64,000 nucleotides of DNA from Leishmania mexicana MHOM/GT/2001/U1103 (GCF_000234665.1 NC_018307.1:124001-188000); one strand, 5' to 3'. Counted from the stretch's first letter, positions 1 to 10,779 are shown. The notes: generated from the letters alone by a model not told the origin. Program-made: numbers and translations.

Positions 1-59
1 CAGCCGCCACGCTGCGTGGCGGCTGTGTCACACAGCGCACCCACACGTCTGTGTGGGTG
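1..59. repeat. Cluster of perfect inverted repeats
   Basis: Bases 1-11 pair perfectly with 15-25 (11-bp stem, 3-base loop). Bases 23-27 pair with 31-35, and 38-46 pair with 51-59 (9-bp stem, 4-base loop). The first and second hairpins overlap by three bases, so they could be alternatives. The window edge cuts off any larger structure to the left. This may be a structured 3' UTR element of the preceding gene; no RNA family is recognised. Confidence 0.6.
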
Positions 60-478
60 ACCTTTGGTGCGTGCGCGCGGATGTGTGATGGGGTGCTCGG
101 CAAGCACGCAGCGAACATAGACGAATGCCTTTACGTGCATATACATGTACATATGGTTGTTTTCCCCGCCCCCCCCATCCTTCTCACAAACTCCCCAAAC
201 CTCCTCCCTCACCAACCCCTCCCCCCGTCCCCCCGATCCCTTTCTCCACCCCATACGCCTCGCTCTCCTGCTGGCTTGACATGATACGGCGCACACACGT
301 GCCGACAAGCTTCTGCATTTCACCCCCCCCCGCCCCCTCTCCCCTTTCCTCGCTCAAGAATACGTCGTCCAGTCCCAGACTCCTCCCTGTCCCCTCACGA
401 AGACGCAAGAGCCCTTTTCTGGTGTGAGAGGAAGAGGGTCTGACATTGGTGTCTCGTCGATTATCTTTGGCAGCCCAC

Positions 479-578
479 ACCCTTTTTCCCCGGTCTCCCG
501 CCATCAAGCCTCCGCGTCGCTGCCTCTCTCTCTCGCTTCCGAAACGGACGACACGGACACACACACACACACTCGCAG
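479..578 (+). promoter_or_regulatory. Probable trans-splice acceptor for the SLC49-like gene
   Basis: A pyrimidine-rich stretch (about 481-541) is followed by the first AG at 577-578, 55 bases before the ATG at 634. This is the usual kinetoplastid layout: poly-pyrimidine tract, AG, short 5' UTR, first ATG. A second tract at 591-629 ends in an AG only one base before the ATG and is less likely to be used. Confidence 0.5.
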
Positions 579-633
579 AGCACCAGCGTAACGTTTCCTC
601 TCTGCTCCCGCCCTGCACTCCCTTCCCTGAAGA

Positions 634-2607
634 ATGCCGCTCGGCAGCAAAGGCCCGCACCGCCGCGTAGCGGGGGATGCTGCGCCGCAGTCGTCCGCGT
701 CTATCAACCCAAAGACGCCATCGAACACAGTGCTGGCGTTCGCGCTGCGGGAGGAGGAGAACCACATCGACGATGCTGCGCTCGTCACCGCGATGGACGA
801 CGAAAACGCCGACCCGCTGCTGCACCCGGCCCAGACCCGCGCGCTCTCCCACATTGAGCAACGCGAGGAGGACCGCCTGCGCGGTGACCCGTGGCGCTTC
901 GCGGTGGCACCGATTTTCTGCCTGCTTTCCATCTCGAACGCCATGCAGTGGATTGCCTTCTCGCCCATTGTGGATGAGGTGCGCACGTACTTTAACATGA
1001 GGGCGACACAGGTGAACTTCCTGGCCACTACCTACGTGATTGCCTACGTCGCCATCGTGTTTCTCAGCTGCAAGCTGTACGAGGTGACTGGCATCAAGAT
1101 AGGCGTCCTGATCGCCGCCACGGCAAACGCGCTCGGGGCGCTCCTGAAGATCATCGCCCTCTACGCGTGGCCCAACGCGGCCCTGCTGTATCTCGCGCAG
1201 GTCTCTAACAGCTTCACGGAGGTGCTCACGATCGCGACGCCTCCGCTCATCTCGAACCGCTGGTTCCCGGAGAATGAGCGCATGGTGGCGAACACCGTCA
1301 TGTCCTCGGCGCTCAACTTTGGATGCGGCATTGGCGTCCTCATCCCGACCTTCTTCGTGGGCCCAGACAAGCAGTCGAAGAGGCACTTCGGCAACTTCTT
1401 CTGGTTTCACTTTGTCTACGCGGCGCTGGTGCTCGCTCTCGTCGTCTTTCTCTTTCCACGGAAGCCGCGCTACGCTGCCAGCCACGTTGCGGCGCGGCAG
1501 CAGAACCGCGAGGAGCGCCGCCTGCGCGCGCTCGATCACGTGTTGCACCACCGCCACAGCGACGAGGATGAAGAGGAGTCCGACAGCCAGCCGCATCCGC
1601 ATGCTGGGCAGAAGACGGGCGTCGCCAAGAGCAAGAGCGAGCCTCTCGCGACCGGCGTGACGGCTGCCTGCAAGGAGGGCAGCGGCGACTTGGCAGCGGC
1701 AGCGGCGGGGGCGGCGGGCAGCCAGTGCGCCAGCAGAAACGGTGCCGCCGTGGAGCACGTCATCGACGAGATCCAGGACGCAGAGTCGGAGAGTGCGAAG
1801 GAAGAGCCGGAGGTGCAGCCGGTGAATGTCTTCTCCGTGCTGATGGACTGCTTCCGCGAGTTCCGCAGCAACTGGTCCTTTATTCTCCTTTCCATCAGCT
1901 CTGCCGCGGAGCTGGGTCTCATCTGGGGTGTGGCGACGGTGCTGCCGCAGATGCTGGCCCCGTACGGCATCAGCGAGGCCATGGCCGGCTGGATCGGCTT
2001 CCTCAACCTCGTGCTTGGCACCGTCGTCTGCCCCTTCTTTATGCCGCTCGTCGACCGCTATGGCCGCCGCTACAAGCTGCTGCTGTGTGTCCTGTCAGTG
2101 GTGGTGGTGGTGGTGATGCTGCTGCTCACCCTGCTGCTGCACTTCGGCCCCGCCGTGCACGAAGATAGCAAGTACTACGTCACGGCTGTCTTTGTGCTCT
2201 GGGGCGGTGTCGCAGGTATCTGCCAGAACTTCATGATGCCGCTCATGTTCGAGTACGTTGTGGAGCTGACCTTCCCCATGGCGGAGAGCACGTCCGCGCC
2301 GGTTTTGACGTGGACCGCTTGCCTGACGAACTTTCTGCTCACTCTCATCTTTGGTGAAGTGCTGACCGACACGCCCACGGAAAACAGGGCGCTGCGCACC
2401 TTCATCGGCGCCACCGTCGTCTCGTCCATTGGGTGCGTGGCCCTCCTCCTGACGAAGCCGTTGACGAAACGCACGGACTACGAGAAACGTCAGGTCGAGG
2501 CCCTCGAGCAGCGCAAGATGCGCCTGCAGTCCGCGGCAGCGGTAGCGGTAGCAGCGGGCATGGACGGCGCAGCAGGTGGGGCAGGTCAGCAGCGCAGCTG
2601 CCAGTGA
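634..2607 (+). CDS. SLC49/FLVCR-like major facilitator transporter
   Basis: Predicted 657-residue polytopic membrane protein of the major facilitator superfamily, resembling the SLC49 (FLVCR/DIRC2) group. The N half (about residues 88-270) and C half (about 405-615) each carry six hydrophobic segments, joined by a long charged, His/Ala-rich loop (about 272-400). FLVCR-like marks are Q105-W106-I107 in the first membrane segment, an NALGA-x2-K stretch at the third, and FEYVVELTFP near residue 539, which matches the conserved FE-x2-VELTYP stretch before the last helices. SLC49 members move haem, choline or related small molecules, and Leishmania has a described FLVCR-type haem importer. The substrate here and orthology to that protein cannot be decided from sequence. 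The start at 634 is the first ATG after the splice acceptor; N-terminal tail, loop and C-tail are low complexity. Confidence 0.82.
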   Translation: MPLGSKGPHRRVAGDAAPQSSASINPKTPSNTVLAFALREEENHIDDAALVTAMDDENADPLLHPAQTRALSHIEQREEDRLRGDPWRFAVAPIFCLLSISNAMQWIAFSPIVDEVRTYFNMRATQVNFLATTYVIAYVAIVFLSCKLYEVTGIKIGVLIAATANALGALLKIIALYAWPNAALLYLAQVSNSFTEVLTIATPPLISNRWFPENERMVANTVMSSALNFGCGIGVLIPTFFVGPDKQSKRHFGNFFWFHFVYAALVLALVVFLFPRKPRYAASHVAARQQNREERRLRALDHVLHHRHSDEDEEESDSQPHPHAGQKTGVAKSKSEPLATGVTAACKEGSGDLAAAAAGAAGSQCASRNGAAVEHVIDEIQDAESESAKEEPEVQPVNVFSVLMDCFREFRSNWSFILLSISSAAELGLIWGVATVLPQMLAPYGISEAMAGWIGFLNLVLGTVVCPFFMPLVDRYGRRYKLLLCVLSVVVVVVMLLLTLLLHFGPAVHEDSKYYVTAVFVLWGGVAGICQNFMMPLMFEYVVELTFPMAESTSAPVLTWTACLTNFLLTLIFGEVLTDTPTENRALRTFIGATVVSSIGCVALLLTKPLTKRTDYEKRQVEALEQRKMRLQSAAAVAVAAGMDGAAGGAGQQRSCQ

Positions 2608-3155
2608 AGCGCCGAAACTCCGTCCACAGCCGCCAGGGCGGTGACACCATAATGGTCAAGCAGGCCTGACCAGCAAGAGCTGCAGAGGGGAGATTCACAC
2701 ATGGCACTCACCGCCCACGCACGCGCGCTTGTCTCCGACTCGCCGTCCTGCTGCCTCCGTCTTGGGAAGGGTAACCAACTCGAGAGATGCAGTTCTCTGG
2801 AGAGATGGCACCCTAAAGTTCCGCACGCACATGCACAGACAGAGAGAGCTGGTGAGTGTGTGTTGGGCAGGGTGAAGGAAGCGGAAGGATGGCGGCGAGG
2901 GAGGGAGGGGGGGGCACTGCTGCACGCCCATGCAGAGGCGATGCATCCGCGTCTATGTACAGACAACTCTTTTGGGCCCCTGCCACTGACGCTTTTCAGG
3001 TTTCCGCCACCACCACCGAATCGCCGTTGCCCTTCCGTTTCCTTTATGTCAGTAGCCGGAGCAGAGAGCAGGCGGGTGGGGCGACAATGGGTGATATGCG
3101 CGCCAGCGCGTGGACGAGAGCCTCCTCAGCGTCCACCACCCCCACAGCCCCACCC

Positions 3156-3195
3156 TTTTCCTTTCCTTTCCTTTCCTTTCCTTTCCTTTCCTCAG
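3156..3195 (+). promoter_or_regulatory. (CTTTC)n tract with CAG, strong acceptor-like signal
   Basis: About seven CTTTC units run directly into CTCAG, with AG at 3194-3195. In kinetoplastids this arrangement is a very good trans-splice acceptor. It lies 1.9 kb before the next recognised ATG (5106), so it implies either an unusually long 5' UTR, an unrecognised non-coding or small transcript, or an unused site. Confidence 0.45.
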
Positions 3196-4100
3196 TGTGC
3201 CCTCCGTTGCGCACGCGAGGTGGTGTGTGCGGGGATGCATGCTCGACCGTCGGTCATCTGTCACCGCCGCCGTCCTCCCTTCCGGCCTTATGTCCTCCGG
3301 CCGGGCGCCCTTTTACCCGCCTCGCCGCGCCCAGCTGGACCGGATACAGTGTGTAATATATATTTATCGGTGTGTGCGTGTGCTACACCTCCTCGGCCTC
3401 GTTTCTTTGTGGACTTACTCAGAGACGCACGCGCGCGCAGACCGCCTTGCTTGCTCGCTCGATTTCTTTGTGTGGGGACCGCTCTGCCGATCAGCGAAAT
3501 GGATGAGGGAGGGGGGGGGCGTGTCTCTGCGTGTCGGCATCATCGCTCGGCGCACGGACGGCGCGCCTGTGTGTGTGTGTGTGTGTGTGTGCCCTTCTTC
3601 GGCTTCGTTGTTTGCGAGGGCCCCTCCCCTCCCCCTGCCGTCACCGCCGTCCGCTGTCGTCCCGCTGGCAGCGGCTTTGCGATATCGGTGTGCTCTCTTG
3701 TATGTCAATGTGGTTTCTCTCTCTCCAAGCGTTCTTTCGTGTTGGATGGGGGGCAGAGGAAGGGGAGGGAGGGGGGCGGCAGGAGACGCCATCCTGTCGT
3801 ACCTCCATCGCCCTCCCCACCCCCTCCGCCCTCCCCCCTCCCCCATCACCCCGTCGCCGCAAGCCCTTGACTGCCAGTCTTTAACCCCCATTCCTGTGTG
3901 CGTGTGTGGTGGAGGAGGAGGAGAGGGGGGGTGCCGCAGCGCATCTGTTTGCGGCCACGTGTTTCGCTCAGCCTGCGTTCTCCCAGCCAGTCGATGCTGG
4001 CGATGATGGGCAATGGCGGAGCGCGGGCGCGCGCAGACAAGCTTGCTGGCATGTATACAGGCAAACAGCCCCAAAAGGAATGGGAATAGTCAACAACGCG

Positions 4101-4131
4101 GCGGGCGGGGCGGGCGGGGCGGGCGGGGGGG
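4101..4131 (+). repeat. Short G-rich tandem array (G-quadruplex candidate)
   Basis: Alternating GGGC and GGGGC units in tandem give more than four G runs of three or more within 31 bases on the + strand. In RNA this could form a G-quadruplex in the upstream region of the gene at 5106. Confidence 0.55.
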
Positions 4132-5105
4132 CATCTCTTCGGAAAAGTAACGCTGAGGGCACCCAGACAGACACGCATGCGAGTACATGATCGGCGCCTG
4201 CTCTGCCGTTGATCTGTGGCGGGGGCACGTGCAGAAGACGAACAGAGAGTGATGGCCGCGCGCTTGATGGGGGGAGGGGGGGAGTTGCGCTGTAGGTGGG
4301 AACCGCAGGTAACTCGCTGCAGCTCCTAGTGGGCACCTCCTCCTCCTCCTCCTCCCCCCCCCCCCGCAGCCCCCCCACCCCAGCCCCCGCCCTCCCCTGC
4401 CGGCGGATGTGCATCACTCGACGAAGTGACTTGCCATCTCGCCCCGTCCTCGTGTAAGGAAATGTCGTTTCTTCGCTCCGTTTAGGTGAATCCCCCCTTC
4501 TCTCGTCATCGTTGACCGTCTTTCCCTCACGCAATCCCTTCCCCTCCCCCTCTGGTGCGGTGGTTGGGGGGAGGAGAGGTGGCAGTGCCGCGACCGTGTG
4601 TGTATCGCCCCTCCACAGCCGCATCCCACGCATGCGCACGCCTATACTTGCTCCGTAAAACGGCCACACACACACACACACGCCATCGACGACGGATCGA
4701 TTCATCGCAAGAGAGGGACGACTACGAAAAAGGCCGCCGAGACCGCCGCCATCGCAGCAGCAGCAGCAGCAGCGCTTCTCGCAAGCACGCACGCGCACGC
4801 GCAGACAGATACATAGAATCACCCGTCACTGACATCCTCTACCAGATTCTCCCGCGCGCATGCGGACGTGCGCGTCGAACCGATTTCGCACAGGCGCACA
4901 CCGGGGACGTAATCCGACGGGCAAAGATACCGTGCGCACGCACACACACGCACACGCACTCACTCAGAGATAGAGAGACAAGTCGCTAGACACACAGAGC
5001 AGTCGCTGCCTACGTTGCCGCCCGTGCCTTTGTACGTGTACGCCTACACGAGCGGCGCACGCCGATAGGCAGGGAGGCAGACAGACGCGCACACAGAAGG
5101 TCTCC

Positions 5106-8100
5106 ATGCCGAGGCTGCACGCCATCTCGCAAGGTCTCTGTCATCACATTGGGCAGCAGCAGCAGCAGCAACGTCCGGCGCGGCAGATACAACTTGCTGA
5201 GCCAACCATCCGCGACGTCCCGGCGCAGCGGTCGCCGAAAACACCGCCGACCCCCACACGAGTGCGGGTGGTGGGTGCGCAGGAAGGCGAAAACAGAACG
5301 GCACTGGTGCAGGAAAGCCCCCGCATCGGCCATGCTCAGAAATCGGACTCACAGCAGCCACACCCGAACTCGGTGGTATCCCACGTGCCCTCCGCTACGT
5401 GCTTGATGCACCGCCGCGGCAGGACAGCGCTCACAGACGCAGAGGTGGTTGTCAATGGCGATGATGCAGAAAATGGTTCCCGCAGAAGACGCGAGAGACG
5501 GCCGCGGTCACCCTCACCACCAACCTCGCACACGCTGGAGGCGTTGTTTCACGAGGATCAAATCGCAGAGGAGCAGCGTGTGGCGCTCTTGTCGGCATCT
5601 CCGTCGCCGTCGTCGGCGCACCAGCGCACCACTACGGCAGGAGAAGAGGATCTGTTCTCGAAGGCCTCGACTCGCTCGCACAGCAGCATCGCGGAAGCTG
5701 GGCAGCGGGGCATGGCGATGACGAACGCGCCCAGCCGAGCCACGCGGCGTCCGCGTGCGGTCGACGAGCCGTTGCCGACGCCTAGCGAGGCTAGCGCCGT
5801 CTTTGGAGCCGTGCCTCACACGTACCTTGAGCCGCTGCGGGTGTGGCTGCCAAGGCGCGTGGAAGCGGCTTGCGTACTGACGTGTGAGGGCAGCCCGCCA
5901 ATCATGCGCGGCGCGGCGAGCGGCAACCGCAGCCAAGCGCGAATTCGCACAGCGCCTCCCCGTCGGCGGGCATCAGATTTACGCCCCGCAACTGGCGACG
6001 GCGGCGCAGACAGCGCGCAGGACGACTACGCAGGCGACGATGATGACGGCCTCCCAGTCGCTCTGTGGCGCCGCACACCGCCGCACACAGGGGTGACAAT
6101 GGCCGATGCGGACGGCGCACCTACGTCGCTGCTGTCGTCTCCGCGCTGGTGCGTGACGGCTTATGAGCCGCTGAGCCTGTCGCTGCCGGTGACGGCGCGG
6201 TGTGCCGACGGCGATAGTGAAGGATCAGTGCTTCAGCCGGCACCTCTCAGCAACACGGTGGGCAGCAGCATTCTGGGCCGCAGCGGCGCTCGCGAGGGCG
6301 AGGACGTGGGGATCGACGCGGAAGACGATGAAGAGGCTGCTGCGGTCGGCGCCTGCCGTGATCATCGTCCACCCGCAGCGATGGGGTCAAGGCACGGCTC
6401 AGCACCCGCTGCCACGGCGGTGACGCGGGTGTACTGGGGTGCTGCTCCACCGTTGAGAGGGATGGCGCCGAGTGTGCTGCACCACGGCAGCGCAACTGGC
6501 ATGGGTGCTGATGGCGATGATGGTGATGCAGGCGGCGACGGCGCGGCCTTCGCAGGCCGTAGGAACTCTGGGCAGAATATTCGCAGCAGTGTGCAAGGCA
6601 GCGGGCGGGCGCTCGATCCACGTGCCCAACATTTCTCTGTGACCCCCGTCGCTGTGTCCTCCGCCGTTGTGGCCACGGCGCTGCCAGACTGGCACCAGCA
6701 CGGCGACGCAAGGGGCTATGAGGGCGTTGGCGCACGTCCTTCACGCAGCTCCGCCACCGCTGCAGTTCATCGCCATGAACCGTTCTGTGACCTGCCATCT
6801 TCGCCGTTGCCCGTGATGCCCCGGCGACCACCCGCCATCCCCGGTCCCAACGCGTACGTGCTGGCACAGTCGATGGAGCTGCGGATCACCCTTCCCTGGT
6901 TGCTGCACACCTCCACGCTCCCACCCGTGGCGGCCGAAGCGTTGGCACGCTGTCTGGGGGCACACATCAGAGCACACCTGCGACCAGAGAGGGCAGCGCA
7001 GTGGACGCAGGATGGAGCGTGCCGCCCTCGATTCGGCGGGACATGCGCACCGGGGTCGGCAGCGGCACATCCACAGCCCAAGTCTTCATGGAGAGAGGAT
7101 CCACCACCATGCTGGGTGGCGGCCTTTGCGTACACGGCGGGGATTCAGATGTACGCGACGAATCACGCCTCGTCCCTCGTCCACGCCAAGGAGAGCACCA
7201 AGGAGGGCGAGTCGTCTCGCGATTCCCAGGCAAGCCCGCGTCACGACCCTTGTGGTCTCGCCTCAGAGGCGCAGCTAGACCTCATCTCCTGGCCTGCATG
7301 GGTGCCGAGTGCGCAGAAAAGTGTCCACATGCTCGCCGCGCTCACCTCCGGCGCCTTCCAGCTGATCGAGGCGATCGCACGAGCACTCGACCAGGCGTCC
7401 ACTGCGGGCAACTGTCCTGCTTCTACTGCTACTGCTGCTGCTGCTGCTGCTCCTGCTGCGCTGGTAGACATGGATACAGCGGAGGAAGGCGACACTGAAG
7501 CCCGCAGTGTCCGAAGGGCAGCATACAACGCAGTAGGTCAGCTGCACATCGACAGCAGCGGCGCGTCACGCTCCGCCACAGCACTCTCTCGAGATCCCGC
7601 CACCGTGCTGCATCAGTTCCACGTCTTCTCTGAGGCCATCTTTGGTGATGCGGCCAACAAGCGTCTTTGCCGACATGTCCGTGATCGCCTCCCGCTGCAC
7701 GTGCAGGACTTGAGCGAGTTGCTGAGTCGGCCGTGGTGCGGCGGCGCGCGGGAAGACGAGGACGGCGATTTGGCCATCACCACAACTGCCGTCGCCGCTG
7801 CCGGCGTGTGGCGAGCTCGCTGCCCCTCCATGCTGGACCTCGTCCACCACCTCGCCCGTGCGTGGATGGCGGAGTGCTTTTCCGGCCTAGCGAACCGTCT
7901 GCACGCGTTCCTGCTCACCCACAATCCCGGAGTCGTGCTCGACCTCATCCGCGTACGTACGAACGACAGCGACGACGCCGTGCCGCATGACAATGTCTTC
8001 AACGGGGCGAGGCTGCCGAAGAGGATTTGTGCTGAGGAGGGTGATGGGAACGCTTGTGCGCATCAGCGGGGTCGCGTTCCGGCGCACGAGCAGCATCGCC

Positions 8101-10181
8101 GCCAGCGCGAACGCCATGGCTGCTTCGCTCACCTGCGCGCAGTACCGGGAGCCGCGGCAGCAGCCGCGTCGGTGCTTCCGCCACATGCGTTGATCTACCG
8201 AGGGGTCGCAGAGTTCACCCACGGGCCTCTGCAGCGGTGGGAGCGGTGGTGGTTGTCGCCGTCGTCGACCCCTGCCGCGCATCCCCTGGCCACCAACACG
8301 GCTGCCAGCGCCGCGGCCATGCAGTGGTCAACACACGTCAACTACGCCACCGTGCACTCCCTCCAGTGGGTCCTACGCCACCCTCTCGACGCACACGCAG
8401 TCGCAGATGGTGTGCGGGAGTCCGCATCGAAACTGGTTGCTGTCACGGACACGCTGGCGCTGCTGGAGCTGCTAACATTGATGCCGCCACTCCTCGACAC
8501 GACGGCGCTGCTGATGTACGAGGCGGAGGCGGTCCTACGCGGCGCCTGCGCTTGCGTGATGGGAAACGCCGGCGATGGCGATGGCGGTGGCGGTGGCACG
8601 GCCACCATGACGAGCGGCGCGCACAGCCACAGCGCTATCACCACCGGCATCCGAGCAACGCCGTCGCGCGCCACGACTCAAGGGTTCCACGCGTATTACC
8701 GCGTCTTCCTCGGTCTTGTGTGCTACGGTGCAATGAAGCTGAGTGACGCTGAGGGCATGGCGCTGCTGTCGCGGACACGGCCGCAGCGAACTGGTGTGGA
8801 GCCGGCTAGGGCAGCACCCCATGACCACGACGGTGCATCGTCTTTCCCAGAGCTCCGGTCAGCACAGGCTACCGTGGATGGTCTGTGGACACAGTACATA
8901 CTGCCGCTCGTGGTGGGCTACGTCAGCGGCAGCGGTACAGGGGCGGCGCCTGCAGCTTGCATGGATGCGTTGACAGCCGCGGATCAGTGCGTCACGTACG
9001 CGCTGATGCTGCTGCAGCTGCTGCGGCTTGAGGGGCGAAACGCACGCCACGGCGGCCGCGGGTCTGCACAAAGTCCCGCCTTCCCAAATGGACCCCAGCA
9101 GGATGCGTCTAACTCCGGCGTGTCGTCGTCGTCGCGGTACCGACGCAAGCGAGCCCGCTCCCCGCGGCCGGAGAGCGTTTCGAGCTCCGCCTTCACCGCC
9201 GATACGGCGACGACGACGACAACAGCAGCCACGACGCGTCGGTGCGCCAACAGCGGTCTTGACAGCATCAACGACCTCGAGCGAGTTGGCGTGACTATGG
9301 AGGAATCGCGGTACATGGCAGCGCCGGCATTCGGCCACGCTCCGCGGCCCGATCACAGAGACGAGCAGAGCGTTGCGCACAACGCCGCCAGCGGGACGGT
9401 GGCCGGCGTCGTCGGCGACACACCCACGGAGAAACCGGCGCCCCCGCAGCATTGCATCCCACCCCTTGCGCTTCTCGCTCAGGGGGACGCGGGAGAAGTA
9501 GCCGCAGCAGCAGCAGCCGCACCGCAATGTCCTCCCTGTCCTGCGCCTCCGCCAGACTGGCAGGGCGTGTGCCGGCAGCTGATTCGCCGTTGGCTGCAGC
9601 CGAAGGGCGACTGCGATGGTCGCGGTTGTCGGGAGTCGAACCTCGACGAAGGGACGGCGCAGCATCAGCAGCCGAATGACAGCACCTCCGTCAGAGCAAG
9701 CTGCTTTCCAGGCGGGCGGTCGAAGTTGCTCGATGTCTGCGAGGAGGGCGGTGGCCACACTCTGCACCGTCGCGATGTCCGTCGCGTTAGCGCTCTTCTA
9801 ACGGGGCTGGCGCTACGCATCGCGGCCGTCCGTGAGGAGGAACGGGGCGCGCACGCCGTAAGCCCCCATAGCGGCGGTGCTGGATGCTGCTATGATTACC
9901 TCTACGGCGTGCTGCCGCCTGGACTGCGCGCAGGGGACGCTGGCCTCATCACCGTCGCCTCCACATCCAGTTCTGACGACGGCGAGGATAGCGACACGGA
10001 CAGTGCAGGGGAAGGTGCAGAGACCGATGACAATCTCTGCGATGTAAACATCCTGCGTTGTGCCACATCCACAATCAGCACCAGCAGCGGCAGTGGAAGC
10101 AGCGACCGGAACACCCTTGGCACCACCCCTTTGGCGGCATTGGTGTCGCCGCTATCGTCATCCCTGGCCACATCGCCGTGA
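5106..10181 (+). CDS. Large conserved-type hypothetical protein
   Basis: Reading frame of 1691 residues with no domain I recognise. The N-terminal third is low complexity: a six-Gln run at residues 17-22, Ser/Arg/Pro-rich segments and many acidic patches. Residues about 590-1310 alternate between ordered, Leu/Ala/His-rich helical blocks and Ser/Ala/Gly linkers, including a block near 835-960 containing a long amphipathic helix. Around 1340-1560 it is again disordered. An acidic Ser/Asp/Glu-rich segment lies near 1620-1645 before a Ser/Thr-rich C-terminus. There is no signal peptide and no clear membrane span. The helical blocks suggest a scaffold or repeat protein, but this is only inference. 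ATG 5106 opens the frame; the in-frame ATG at 5406 is an alternative, because the first 100 residues are atypical and could be 5' UTR. Confidence 0.7.
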   Translation: MPRLHAISQGLCHHIGQQQQQQRPARQIQLAEPTIRDVPAQRSPKTPPTPTRVRVVGAQEGENRTALVQESPRIGHAQKSDSQQPHPNSVVSHVPSATCLMHRRGRTALTDAEVVVNGDDAENGSRRRRERRPRSPSPPTSHTLEALFHEDQIAEEQRVALLSASPSPSSAHQRTTTAGEEDLFSKASTRSHSSIAEAGQRGMAMTNAPSRATRRPRAVDEPLPTPSEASAVFGAVPHTYLEPLRVWLPRRVEAACVLTCEGSPPIMRGAASGNRSQARIRTAPPRRRASDLRPATGDGGADSAQDDYAGDDDDGLPVALWRRTPPHTGVTMADADGAPTSLLSSPRWCVTAYEPLSLSLPVTARCADGDSEGSVLQPAPLSNTVGSSILGRSGAREGEDVGIDAEDDEEAAAVGACRDHRPPAAMGSRHGSAPAATAVTRVYWGAAPPLRGMAPSVLHHGSATGMGADGDDGDAGGDGAAFAGRRNSGQNIRSSVQGSGRALDPRAQHFSVTPVAVSSAVVATALPDWHQHGDARGYEGVGARPSRSSATAAVHRHEPFCDLPSSPLPVMPRRPPAIPGPNAYVLAQSMELRITLPWLLHTSTLPPVAAEALARCLGAHIRAHLRPERAAQWTQDGACRPRFGGTCAPGSAAAHPQPKSSWREDPPPCWVAAFAYTAGIQMYATNHASSLVHAKESTKEGESSRDSQASPRHDPCGLASEAQLDLISWPAWVPSAQKSVHMLAALTSGAFQLIEAIARALDQASTAGNCPASTATAAAAAAPAALVDMDTAEEGDTEARSVRRAAYNAVGQLHIDSSGASRSATALSRDPATVLHQFHVFSEAIFGDAANKRLCRHVRDRLPLHVQDLSELLSRPWCGGAREDEDGDLAITTTAVAAAGVWRARCPSMLDLVHHLARAWMAECFSGLANRLHAFLLTHNPGVVLDLIRVRTNDSDDAVPHDNVFNGARLPKRICAEEGDGNACAHQRGRVPAHEQHRRQRERHGCFAHLRAVPGAAAAAASVLPPHALIYRGVAEFTHGPLQRWERWWLSPSSTPAAHPLATNTAASAAAMQWSTHVNYATVHSLQWVLRHPLDAHAVADGVRESASKLVAVTDTLALLELLTLMPPLLDTTALLMYEAEAVLRGACACVMGNAGDGDGGGGGTATMTSGAHSHSAITTGIRATPSRATTQGFHAYYRVFLGLVCYGAMKLSDAEGMALLSRTRPQRTGVEPARAAPHDHDGASSFPELRSAQATVDGLWTQYILPLVVGYVSGSGTGAAPAACMDALTAADQCVTYALMLLQLLRLEGRNARHGGRGSAQSPAFPNGPQQDASNSGVSSSSRYRRKRARSPRPESVSSSAFTADTATTTTTAATTRRCANSGLDSINDLERVGVTMEESRYMAAPAFGHAPRPDHRDEQSVAHNAASGTVAGVVGDTPTEKPAPPQHCIPPLALLAQGDAGEVAAAAAAAPQCPPCPAPPPDWQGVCRQLIRRWLQPKGDCDGRGCRESNLDEGTAQHQQPNDSTSVRASCFPGGRSKLLDVCEEGGGHTLHRRDVRRVSALLTGLALRIAAVREEERGAHAVSPHSGGAGCCYDYLYGVLPPGLRAGDAGLITVASTSSSDDGEDSDTDSAGEGAETDDNLCDVNILRCATSTISTSSGSGSSDRNTLGTTPLAALVSPLSSSLATSP

Positions 10182-10779
10182 CGCAGTACCAGGACGAGGC
10201 AGAGCAGACCTCAGCGCAGCGCCGCTTGTTGCTCAGCCCTGTTGGCTTGGTTTTCTTCTTCTACCGCCCCTCCCTCCCTCCCTCCCCTCCCCCACCCCGA
10301 CTTTACTGGACCGCCTTTACGGCGCCGCGTCAGGACACACACACGCACGTGCGCGGGACTGGCACCACCCATTTTCCGTGCTGCCGCACACATGCACGCA
10401 ACCGCTTTCCGTCGAAAACTTTGGCTGGCCTCCTTCTGCTTGGTCGGTTTTCTGATGCTCGCTTCACCTTCTCTGTTTGGGGGGAGGAGGAGGGGGGTCT
10501 TCGCCTTGGTCCCGCCCCACCCACCTCTGTCATGCCAAGTCTTCTCAGGCGCATGCGTGGTCATGTACGCGGTGCACGCCCCTCCCCTCACCCTCCCCCC
10601 TCCGGTCCCGCGCATATCGAGTCCACCGAACAGGCCAGCTCAGCAAGCGACTATGGTGAAAGCAGAGGCGAACCGCGGAGTCACATCTGGCGCGTCCGCG
10701 AGTAGTGTGTTGCGTGCGAGCCCTCTTCTTACGGGTTGGGCGCGAGAGGGGAGGGGGGCTGTACTCCATCTCCCGCGCC

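Larger units (their letters stand above)
1..633. other. Intergenic region upstream of the transporter gene
   Basis: No convincing gene. The first 60 bases hold a run of short perfect hairpins (see the separate entry). From about 160 to 360 the + strand is pyrimidine-rich with C runs, and 552-572 is a (CA)n tract. The right end supplies the trans-splicing signal of the next gene. A long antisense reading frame crossing this region and the transporter gene is a codon-bias shadow. Confidence 0.7.
2608..5105. other. Intergenic region with simple repeats, no gene seen
   Basis: This 2.5 kb contains the 3' UTR of the transporter and the 5' region of the next gene. It holds a (CTTTC)n array ending in CAG (3156-3195), (GT)n at about 3568-3591, a G4-type GGGC/GGGGC array (4101-4131), runs of C near 4351-4382, (CA)n near 4669-4682 and (CAG)n near 4758-4772. 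Open frames here are rich in Pro, Arg, Ser and Cys and are explained by the repeats. Confidence 0.7.

Noticed and set aside
184..1758. Long antisense open frame over the first gene
   Set aside because: It is Arg/Glu/His-rich without a domain and mirrors the codon bias of the SLC49-like gene on the other strand. The + strand frame has clear membrane helices and family motifs.
2701..3870. 389-codon + strand frame between genes
   Set aside because: Composition follows CTTTC, GT and poly-C repeats, with no ordered segment. Adjacent frames are equally open.
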